Source: Tetracentron sinense (lineage: Eukaryota > Streptophyta > Magnoliopsida > Trochodendrales > Trochodendraceae). From it: a stretch of 64,000 bases of DNA. A model generated the notes under the pieces. It did no database searches. It saw only the letters and a program-made list of their open reading frames with translations, and was not told the origin of the DNA. Positions 45,001 to 57,000 of the stretch are shown in pieces. The stretch is taken from the NCBI GenBank assembly GCA_015143295.1, contig CM026562.1, positions 3,100,001 through 3,164,000 on the forward strand. Reading direction: 5' to 3'. Within the stretch, counting starts at the first letter, position 1, and each line of letters opens with the position of its first letter. A program made the position numbers and the translations under genes.

Positions 45001-48000
45001 AAGGCCATAAATTGCCTTCTTCAAACGAAAAATTTTACCCTTCTGATTATGAACATTCAACTCAGGAGGTAAAGCCATATAAACTTCTTCTTAGAGATCT
45101 TCATGAAGAAAAACGTTCTTCACATCCAGCTGAAAGAGAGGCTATGACTGATTTACTGCTATTGAAAGAAGAATTCTAATTGTATTCATCTTGGCTAAAG
45201 GAGCAGATGTTTCTTGATAATCGATCTCATAGGTTTGTGTGAATCCCTTAGCGACCTACCTTGCTTTGTATCTGTCAACAATACCATCAACCTTGTATTT
45301 TACAGTATAAACTCACTGCATCCAACTAGCTTATTGTCCCTAAGAGCATCAACACGTTCCCATGTATTATTTTTTGTGAGTGCCTGCATTTCCTCCCAAA
45401 TTGCTTCCTTCCACTTAGAGTGCTGCAAGAAGATAAAGATGAGACAAAACCACGAATAGTTAGAGAATAAGATTCATAAGAAACAAAGTTAGAGATAGGA
45501 TGAGATGTACAAGTGCGTTTCATTTTGCGTAAGACAATATGAGCATCAAGATCAACAGTGTTAGGTAAGGATGAAGAATTACCTGGACTAATAGCAACCG
45601 GAGTAGGAGATGGATTTGGGTCCACAGCGGTATGCTGAGAGTGTTGTTCAGTTGATTGAAGTTCTACCTTGGAACGTCTAGAATATGTCTTTAGATTATT
45701 TTACTTCTCTCTAGTGTCATCAAAAGAGGACAACAATGGGACAAAATGTTTTTTTTTTCTGAGAACAAGAATTAAAAGGGGTATCCTCTTCACTAACACT
45801 CTCCCCCTGAAGAGGAACCCTAGAAAAAATGGAACTGACTCAAAGAAATAAACATCCTTAGAAATGAACCTCTTACCTATCAGGTAATCAAACACCTTAT
45901 ACACCTTCTGTGTAGAGGAATACCCTAAGAACAGACATTTGATGGACTTAGGATCCAACTTAGAACGGTTTGGACCCAGGATATGAAGGACACAACTATA
46001 ACCAAATACACGAAAGGGAAGACTAAAAAGAAGACTCTCAGGATGCAATAACTGATAAGGAGACTTGAAATCCAAAACCCGGGAGGGCATCCGTTTAATC
46101 AAATACGTCGTTGTAAGCACTGCCTAAAACCAAAACGTTTTTTTAACTTTCATATATAGTAACAAACTTCGAACAACCTCAAGCAAATGACGGTTCTTTT
46201 GTTCCGCCACTCCATTTTGTTGCGGAGCGTATACACAAATGTTTTGATGAATAATTTCATGTTCAGCAAAGTAAGCTTTGAATGATCCCTCAAGGTATAC
46301 GCGACCATGATCAGAGCGAAATCTCCTAACATTTTTTTCAAATTGAGTTCTGATCATGTTATGAAATGTGCAAATAGTATTGAGCACCTCATGTCGAGTT
46401 TTCAACATGTACAACCAAGTATAACAGGAATAATCATCAATAAATGAAATAAAATATTGAATACCAAACAAATAGTGGGAGGGTCCCCATACATTTGAAT
46501 GCACAATTTCGAACAGATATGAACTTCTTTTAGTACTTGGAGAAAAGGAAACACGACTATGTTTTGCTAGTTCACAAGTTTCACACTGCAAACTTTGTAA
46601 ATTGACAGACTCAAACAAACGAGGGAACACATTTTTTAATGACTGAAACGACAAGTGACCCAACCGACGATGCCAGAGAAAAATTTGGCCTTTATTAATA
46701 GAACTATGGGACTAAAAAACACTAGAGATAGGAGCAGGAGTCTGATCCAAAATGTAAAGTCCATGCACTTTACGTCCACTCCCAATCTAAAATCCATGCA
46801 CTTTACATCTACTCCCAATCTACCGTTGTGTCACCAGATCCTGAAATACACAATAAGATGGAAAAATTGTTACACTACAACGCAGATGCTTGGTTAAACT
46901 ACTAACAAAAAAGAGGATAGCAAAAAACCCAGGAACATGTAATACAGATAACAATGAGAGAGTAGGGGTGAGGTTGATGTTTCTTGTCCCAGACACAGAG
47001 GAAAAGGAATCATCAGCTATTTTAACCATCGAAGGACTAGAGCAAGAGTTATAAGACGAGAAAAGTGTGGATATACCAAACATATGATCAGAGGCTCCTA
47101 AATCGATGATCCAAAGAATCCAGTGTGAGGTTAATGAAGATACCTGATGTGCAGATGCATGAGCCCCTGTCTGAGCAACAAAAGTGGGGGATCTAAAAGA
47201 TAACTCTATTTGTGAAAGTAACTGACTGAAACGCTCAAGTTCTCTTTAGATACTAGAAGGGTGTCCTTAGAGGACTGTTGAAAATGGGGTAATAAACAGA
47301 GGCCTCCCCAAAAAAGACAATACCAGTGAAGGAGACATTATGCGTACTGATCTGCATGCTTGAATGTTCCTCTATATCACCAATCCCAAATCTACGTCTT
47401 TCTTAGGGATTAAAAAATCAAACAAGTCAATAAGCCGGATCTCTCAAACACGAATGCCTCAACCAGAGGTCTAAATCAATTCTGATTTATACAAATCAAA
47501 AACTCAAACTTCATAACCTTCCACCAAGGTTTTCAACTGCATACAATCAAACACCAATAACGCCTCAACTAGATATTTAAATCAATTCTGATTTATACAA
47601 ATCAGCAACGGACACACTTCACAACCTTTTACTAAGGTTTTCAACTTTATACATCAAATAGCATAGCCCAATCATAGCAAAAAAATAGAAAATTCAGCAT
47701 GTGAATTTGAGAAAGAACAATGTATGGACTCCGAAACTTGCCCAAAGTTCATGATTTGTGTTCCATTAAGTTTCAATCACCAAAAAACATTAACTTTTAT
47801 CAACCAATAGCAACATACAATCCCTAATAATTTGTTCCAATTGTTTGATCCAAACTGAATTTTTTTTAAAAATCAAACAACTGAATAAATCTTCATCAAG
47901 AACTTGTCAAAAATTTTAAAAAGATTATCACAAATCCCCCCAAAAATACAGATCTTTTAGGAATTTTGTTTTTTCAAAAAACGCTATTCACAACACTGTT

Positions 48001-51000
48001 CATGCACTGTTCACTAGGGGTGTCAAAGGGCCGGGTTGGGGTAGGGCCGGGGTCAACCCTAGCCCTACCCTTCCTTATAAGAGTAGAGCCCTAGCCCGGC
48101 CCTAGCCCTTCAAGGGCCGGGGTTGATTGGGCCCTAGCCCGGCCCCTCAAGGGCCGGGGCCAAGCCGGGCCGGCCAAAGGGCCGGAAGAAAGAGCGGAAT
48201 TTTTTTTTTTCATCTAAGATAATAAATTTTTTTTTACTACACCGACTGTCAACCTTACATGGAAATGGATACCCTCCTCTTTTATTCGGGTTTGGGATCA
48301 ACATTGCAACAAAAAGAGCAATGACAAAGTTAAAAAAAAAATTTCCTTATCAGTGACAGTCATGCATAATAAACCAAAACATAGTATAGGTAAACAAGTA
48401 GAATAATAAAACTATATAGAACAAAATTGAAAATATGTTTAAATATAAAACTGAAAGTAGAGAGTAAGATATGAGAGAGAGAGAGAGATGATCGATGAAG
48501 AGCCGAAGTGGTATGTGGCCTGTGCGATTGAAGTTGAAGAATGAAGAGGCAAAGTCTTAGAATGTGAATACAAGTTAGGGTTTGGTCTGTGTTAGGTTGG
48601 TTTTTATAAGGTCTTTAGTTGGCGCAATTACAAACATAGCCCTACTTTCATAACGTTAATGAAAGGTTAAAGGGAGCATATTAGTAAAATTATTAAAAAA
48701 TATTTATCTTAAGATAAAGTAGGGCCGGGAAGGGCCGGACAGGGGGAGCCCTAGCCCGGCCCTAGAGAACAAGGGCTTCCAATTTTTTGGCCCTGCCCGG
48801 CCCAGGGGCTGGGGTAGGGCCGGGCTTTGGAGGGCTTTGGAGGGCCGGGCCGGGTACCCTTCTATATGGGCTTTTTTGACAGCCTTACTGTTCACCCACA
48901 TTATTCATGAAAACACCATTAAAAAAAAACACAAGTTTTTCTTCCCGCTCCGATACCAAGTAGAAAATTAAGAATAGTAAACTAGGATTTATGGAAGAGA
49001 AAAAGGGGAGAAGAGGAAGAAGGAAGGGAAAAGGGTATGTAATTAATGTCTCCATCCCTTTAGTTCTTGTTTTATATTACTAATAGAATGAAATGACATA
49101 AATACCCTTAGTTACATAAAAGACAATAGACAATAAAAACATAACATAGTAACTAGATAATAAAGCTGTAATGGGCTTGTTTAGATGGCCAGTTACGATA
49201 ACAAACTGATGGAATGATTATGTACTAAACTCTTAAGAGGAGAATGACCTAATCGAGCAAGCCACAAGGCTATACTATCCTTATTAACAGAAAAAAAAAG
49301 CATAGGACAATGAAGAAACAATAGAGTTTTAGTCATCAACCAAGTAAGATCCTCCACATTCACGCCCTATTCCAAAAGTCCTCTTGTCTCCAAGTCTTGA
49401 AAGACAATAGGTAGTATAAAAAGGTTATGCAACAATATAGGCTTTCATAATGCTACTAGTTGATAATATGTTCGCAGACAAATCAGGTACATGAAGAACA
49501 TTTGAAAGAGACAATGAGTTACTAACTTGAACACATCCCTTTCCAGACACAGAAGAATTGGAAGTAGGAACTATTAACCAACTTAACTTGGCCACTCGTA
49601 TTAAATATTATCAAAGTAAGAAGAGCAACATTACCAGTCATATGATTTGAAGTACCTAAGCGTACAACCCAATTGGATCAAACAGAGGAAGAAAGATGGA
49701 GAACAATACCTGGTTTCTCAAATGAGATAACAAGTGTGATGCAGAGAGCATCCTTGGCATGCTTATGCAAGTCATAATACTGTTCCCCGCAAATCAATAT
49801 TATTCTCCATAGAATTCAGTTGGCTAGAGGAAGTAGGATTCAACTGATGTGTATTAGGAGGTCTAGAAGGCATTAGTTTGATATTAGAATCATCTGAAGT
49901 CAAATTGTTAGCAGCATAAGTCGACTACAAAGTGTAAGTCCATATTTTGGTATTGGCTTATTCCGTTGTCAAAACAGTGTGTCTAGTCACTAGTGTGTCT
50001 TGAGTCCTTGCCTTCAAACATCCAAGACTAGTGAAGATGAAGACCGAAGAAGATCAACTAAAGGCATTCCACCCATCGCCTTCGTTTCACTCATAAGATG
50101 GTAAGTGACCTAGATACCTTGTTACCATAGGAGGAATTGACTTAGAATAATGCTAAAGACCCTAGGTGACTAGCTAGACCTTTTGGAACCTTAAAAACAA
50201 GTTTCTCGACAAAATTGGTGAGGCCGGTCGACCGCCTAGATAAACTGGTCAACTGCTGGCCTACCGGTCGATTACCCATGGTGACCGGTCGAATGCCAAT
50301 GCAAAACTTTGTATGGGGAATATTTCCAGAGAGTTGCTTTTAGGACCGGTCGACCGGTGTGCGCGATTTTCAGTCTTGTACTCAAATTAGAAGTCTGTAT
50401 TTGCTTATAAATAAGAGGGTTCGATCCCCATTCGAACCTAAAGAGAGTTTTGAGAGAGCTTATTGAGATTATTAGGGTTTCCCAAACCCATTCTCCTCTC
50501 CTCTTCCACTCTAGAGTTTGCAAGACATAGATTTATCATTCTTGCTTGTTATTCCATGTGATTGGAATTCAACTAGGGTTTGTTTGTTTTAATCAACCAT
50601 CAACCCGTTCTTATAAAGAACAAATTGGCCAGTGTGATCTGGAGCTTTTGTGAAGGAGATCGATCCAAGGAGGATCGTGGTTGTTGTGGAGATCTAGGAG
50701 GAGCACAAGCTATTGCGATAGATTGCGAGACTTGCGGGTTCGTGATTGCTTATCGAGGTGTAGAGGACTAAGGATCGTTGTGTCGAGTCTGGTTGAGTAC
50801 AATTCAAGTCTTGTAAGTATTTGTTTAACTTACTCTTGGTGATATCTCTTTGCTGGACTAGGTCCCGTGGTGTTTCCCAGAATGGTTTCCACGTAAAAAT
50901 TATTGTGTTATGGTTTGCTTGTCTTTCTTTATGCGCAGTTAATTGTTATCATCCCTTAGTTAATAATTTGATTGCAATAATTAAAAAAGGTATATAGACT

Positions 51001-54000
51001 TCTAGGGAGACCTAGCCACCCCCTTGGGTTTGTGAGTTCTTGACTCAAATATTGATTTGAGATTCACCGGATTGAGGTTTTTCACAAAAGATGTCCATAG
51101 AACTTATAACAATAATCTTTGTATCCCAATTTCCCATAATGGGGTACATTTATGGTGTCCATGGTCATGACCACCACTACTAAGACCACAACCTCAAATA
51201 TAGCCCCCACGAAAAGATACGATAGGGCTGAAAATCAGAAACAAATGCAAATCTCTCAATCATAGCCTCATAAGTGTAGACAAGATAACACAACATGCCT
51301 CATTTCGTCAAGTGGGGCATAAATGTTTAACAAGCCCAGCTTGCCTATAAGCCCATGATGTAGTGTTGAAGCCACTGCCTTTATGAGAAGATAAGCTAAA
51401 TGATCTTCAGTTCTGAAAAAATAAGATCAATAGGCTTCGATGCTACCTTCTTTCATATTAAGTGCGTCTATCAATCTCGATGTGGTTCATCTAGTCATGC
51501 TGAACTGGATTATGTGTAATGTTTATAGTATCTCTATTATAACAATATAACTTCATATCTAATTGGTTCAGAAACCCAACTTATGCCATAAGAGTCATGA
51601 TCCATAGCAACTCACATGCCCCATGACTCTATACTCATCCTCGGTGCTAGACCTTACAATCAAATACTATTCCTTAATCCTCCATGTGACCAAATTTGTA
51701 CCAACCAAAATGAAATTGTAAGCACCCAAATTGTCACCCCTACAAGGACTACAAGATCTCAAGTGACCTACCAGAGAGCCTCATAATTTTTACAAAATTT
51801 ATTAAAATACTTTGTGTACAAAAGTACACTCCAAACTAGTTACTATGTAACCCCTTTATCACCCTTTCCAATACCTTGGAGCAATCATATTCTCAAGCGG
51901 ATAACTCAACTTGCATCTATCAATTACACCAGAGTATTAGTCAGTTCAGACAGGGGGAGAAGACCCTTGCAGCGAATTTTTCGTTGAGGATGTGGGAAGA
52001 GTTAGACCACTATCAAGATCTTCAGCTTTCCAAGTCCAATGACCTACTTAAGGTGAAAAAGATGATTGAAAAAAATCGCACCTTCGAATTCTTGATTAGG
52101 TTAAATCCTGAATATGAGCAATCTATGATTCATGTGTTGGGTTGAGAGAAACTCCGTTCACTCACCCAAGTGTACTCCTATCTCCTCAGTGAAGAGAGTA
52201 GAGTAGAAGAAGTGTTATCCTTCATTCCTCTACATTCAAGAGATTTGTCCTAGCCACCATGTCTCAGAGAGGTGGTTGGAGTGGAGGAAGAGGCAGGAAT
52301 CAAGCATTCTATGGAGACAATAAGGATAAGCTCAAATGTGAGCACTGTGGGCGTATCCGTCATACTAAGGAGACATGTTGAATTCTTCACAGTCGTTTGC
52401 CGAGACCTAAGGGTCATAGGAGTCATCCTGGAGGTCGTTTTGGAGGTGGGGGTGGCACCTTTGCTCACTCAGCTACCTATATTAGGAATCCTTCCTTCAT
52501 TGACAGTGATCCCAGCTACACTACTCCTGTTGCCCAGATTCCTGCTACTGCACCGACTAGAATCTTTGGTTTATCCCAAGAGGAAGTTTAAGTCTTTTGT
52601 CGTGTTCTATTCCGATTGGAGCCTCCATCTGCATCCGCAACATCATCCTTTACTCATTCAGGTACCTCGGCTTTTGCCCATAATGTTACCCTTTCTGCAA
52701 CCAGCCCTTCTGAATCATTGATTCAGGAGCCACTGATCACATGACGTGTATGTCCTCATTTTTTTCCACCTATCATATTTGTTCTGGCAAAGATAGAGTT
52801 AAGAGTGACTAATGGGACCCATTCCTTGATATCGGGAAAGGGTAGTGTTGTTGCTACCCATCTATCCCTCTATCTTCAGTTTTACATGTCCCCAATTTTG
52901 CTACTAATTTGATGTTTGTTTGTACCATTACTGAGTCCTTAAATTGTAGTGTTACATTCTTTCCCACTCATTACTTTTCTATAATCCAGAGACGAGGAAG
53001 ACAATTGGCAGTGAACATGAGGAAGGAGGCCTTTACCTGCTGGATGCACCACTGCATTGCCTCATCAATTTTTTTTTTGGAAGTAGCTCACATTCTACTG
53101 ATATGATGCAGTGGTATCAATGGCTTAGCCACCCCCCTTTTTTGTTGTTAAAGAAACTGTTTCCCCATTTTGTGTCTTCTTCTGATTTGGAATTGCATTG
53201 TGAACCTTGTGTCCTTGCAAAAAATTGTAGAACTTTGTACTCTTTTCATTGAAATAGAAGTCATGCTCCTTATGATATCATTCATTCTGATGTTTGGGGG
53301 TTCTTGATGAATAGATTGTTCTCTCGTCTTTTGGGATACATAGCTCCTCTTGACTTCCTTCCCCCTCACACTTCTGCCTTTTCTATCCCACCTAAAATCT
53401 TTGGGTGTGTTTGTTATGTTCATGTTCATCGCTCTGACCGTTCCAAACTTGACACTAAAGCTCTCAAGTGCATCTCTCTCGGGTATTCTCCCACTCAAAA
53501 AGGGTACAAGTGCTATCAACCTTGGACCCAGGGGCGTTTGGTGTCCCATGATGTCACCTTCTGTGAGACCACTCATTTTTATTCAGGTCCGAAACCACCT
53601 CTTCAGGAGAAGCATCTGATTGAAGAGGTTTCTTCGTCACTACTCCTTCCCATTCTTGTTTCTGTGTGTGGTAGTGTGGGTGACCAAGATAGCAATGATG
53701 CTGATCTGCTAGTCTATTCAAGATGGAGACGAAAAGAACCTCAATCTCCCTGCCAAAAAATTCTCCTTGAATCCTCCTGTTCCAGGTAATACCGAGTCTC
53801 CATCTACTTTGCATGTTTTTGATGAAACTCATCTTCGTATTGCTCTTAGGAAAGTAACTCACACATGTGCCCAACATCCCATCTCTCACTTTGTCACTTA
53901 TAACTCTGTTTCTCCTTCTTATCTTGCCTTTGTCTCGTCTTTATCTTCTGTGTCTGTTCCTTGCAGTTTTAAGGAAGCCCTAACTAATCCTAAGTAGAAG

Positions 54001-57000
54001 AAAGCAATGCATGAAGAGATGCAAGCTTTGGAAAAGAATGACACTTGGGACCTAGTTGACCTCCCAAGAGGAAAAGAGTCAGTGGGATTAGAGATGCAAA
54101 TTGATATTTGCTGTGAAATACCAATCGGATGGATTGGTAAAGACGTACAAGGCTAGGCTTGTGGCAAAGGGCTACACCCAGACTTATTGTGTTCACTATC
54201 AGGAGACATTTGCTCCGGTTGCCAAGATGAATTCCGTTAAGGTTCTTATCTCCCTTGTTGTCAATCAAGGGTGGACCATGCAACAACTTAATGTAAAGAA
54301 TGCGTATCTTCATGGCGAGCTAGAGGAAGAAATATATATGCAGACTCATACTGGAGTCAACTTCCCTTCAGCTAAAGGCAATGTTTGCAATTGAAGAAAG
54401 CCTTATATGGGCTAAAACATTCTCCTAGGGCCCAGTTCGATAGGTTTGGAAGGGCGATGATTGTTTTTGGATACAAGCAAAGTTAGGCTGATCACACCTT
54501 ATTCATCAAGCAGGGTCAAGGAAAATTTTTGTTCCCTAATTGTCTATGTTGATGATATTATTATGACAGGCAATGATCAAGAGGAGAATAGAAGGCTGAA
54601 AATCCCTCTTGGAAAAGAATTTGAGATGAAAGATTTGGGTGACTTAAAATACTTTCTGGGAATTGAGGTTGCTAGATCTAAGAAGGGTGTCTTCCTATCT
54701 CAAAGGAAATATGTTCTTGATTTGTTGAAAAAAACATGAAAGTTGGGGTGCAAACCCAGTGCTACTCCTATTGAATCAAACCATAGGTTGAGGGACAACA
54801 GTAAGGACCCCCCAGTTGATACAACTTACAAGGAGGTATCAGAGATTGGTTGACAGACTTATCTATCTCTCTCACACACATCCAGACATAGCCTACGTTG
54901 TGACTGTGGTCAATCTGTACATGCATGCTCCCAGGTCCGCTCACTTGGAAGTTGTTAATAGAATCCTCAAATACTTAAATCCCTCTCCTGGGAAGGGCCT
55001 CCTTTTTACCTGTCATGGTCATATGAGGATAGAGGCTTACACAGACGCTGACTGGGCAAGATCTTTGTTAGATAGTAGATCTACTTCAGGATATTGCACC
55101 TTTGTGGGTGGCAATCTTGTCTCCTAGAGGGGTAAGAAACAAACCGTTGTTGCTAGATCCAGTGTAGAGGCAGAATTTTGAGCAATGGCTCATGGTGTGT
55201 GAACTTGTATGGCTGAAAATGATGTTAGAAGATCTTGGTCTTTCTCCACAGAGGCCTATGAGACTATACTGTGGCAACAAGGCAGCCATTAGTATTGCTC
55301 ACTACCCTGTGCAACATGATCGAACCAAGCATATTGAGGTTGACAGACAATTTATTAAGGAAAAGCTTAGCTTGGGAATCATCTGTACTCCTTTTGTGAA
55401 GACTGGAGACCAACTAGCTGATATCTTAACCAAAGGCCTGGGGAGTCCTCAATTTCAGACCAACACAAGCAAGCTGGAGATGATAGCACCAATTAAGGGG
55501 GAGTGTTGAGAATGTGTATGTGTGACATTTTGTGTAAGGACATTTATGTCTATCTATCTATGTCTTTGTTTTCCTTCTTTGATTGCAACTTGTAAGGGTA
55601 TATGTGTAATTTGGCTACCATATAAATAATAGAAGTAAGAGGAGGCTTAGGTGCTAAGCACTCACTCTCTTATTTCTTCTCCTCTCTTCTCTTTCCTCCT
55701 CCTTTCTTCTCCATTTAAACCCTAGAGACAAACTACCTTTTCAACTACCTTAATAATTTAAAAACCAAATAACTCTATTCCATGACCTTAAAACCTATAT
55801 TCTGGAAAATTGATTGAAAGCCAAATTACTTGTCCCCAGACTCACAAAAGAGTGGGGGTGGAGAAAAATTCAACTCTGAACGCATCCAACAGTCGACATC
55901 ACATCTCCTTCGCATAGAGAGAAGTTTACAATTTGCTTAATGCTTATCATCCCAAAAGCAGATAAAGTTCTCAGTTATAACATCAACAATGAGATTGAAC
56001 TGTTAACTCCAAGCTCTGAGTGTCAAATGATCACCTAATGTTAACCAACACAACATGACATCCTGGATCAACCAAACCACCCACCCTCATGCATAGACAA
56101 AAATCACATCCAAAACAATTTAATCAAAATTTTACTAAAACTATATTTTTTTGATTGGTAACCATCAGAATATATACATCACTAAGAAAAGAGAGTCCAT
56201 ATGCATAATCGCAACTAGGATGTTACTGAGTAGTAAACTCCTAAAAGAGACGAGAAGGCAACAAAAATGAAGTACAATAGCTATTAAAAAGATATTGCGG
56301 GAAAATAGACCACTCTAGTCATCCAGGAAGTTGTCCATGGTCCATTTCCAAGTGCCGAATAGACCACCATTCCAAGGCTAGTGGTCTTATGTGCACACAA
56401 CCTAGCCAAAGGTGAGGATGAGTTGTCGAATACTCTAAAATTTCTCTCTTTCTAGATCGACCACCAGTTTCCCCAGGCAAAACTAACCAGATAGCTTCAT
56501 GGGAACTATTTGTACTAACTTGAGGCCAACAAGATAAAATGTTCTGAAAGGAAGATGGAAAGACCCATTTCACCCCTACTCGAGAGAAAATAACCCTAAA
56601 TCTCGAAAGCCACATGACAATACAAAAGCAAATGATCCACTGATTCTTCTGCGAGAAGGCACAAATTGTATTGCGCCTCGCATCACTTGCTAAGTTGGTA
56701 AAGTTTATGAGAGATGATACCATGAACCTGGTTTTGAAACCCGCAATTACCTACTAACCACTAATCAGCTTTCCTATAAGAAATGATAGGCTAAAAGAGA
56801 AAAACCAACTCAAAAAAACATTGCAGACTTGAAGAAGAATTCTCCGTCAAATAGACTATAGAAAGTTGAAGTCTGCGCATGGCTTAGTATCTCTATATTA
56901 GACAAAGTTCCTACAAAACCAACTACAATTGTATAGTCTTAACTCATATTTTGCATGCAAACACAAAAACCACATTCAATACAAATTCTGTCATGACATT

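Larger units (their letters stand above)
43660..49203 (-). mobile_element. Ty1/copia element with both LTRs, nested hAT inside
   Basis: LTRs at 43660-43913 and 48959-49203 are similar along their whole length and flank minus-strand copia domains in the order protease, integrase, RT, RNase H. A primer binding site adjoins the right-hand (5') LTR and a purine-rich ATGAGGAG adjoins the left-hand (3') LTR. A hAT element (48015-48887) sits in its 5' part, so it is younger. A recognisable gag core was not found, and 47.2-48.0 kb is degraded. No 5-bp target duplication was seen. The element lies in the same sense as the callose synthase gene. Confidence 0.85.

Noticed and set aside
53148..53576. 142-codon minus-strand open frame
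   Set aside because: It is antisense to the copia integrase-end coding blocks and has no domain of its own.
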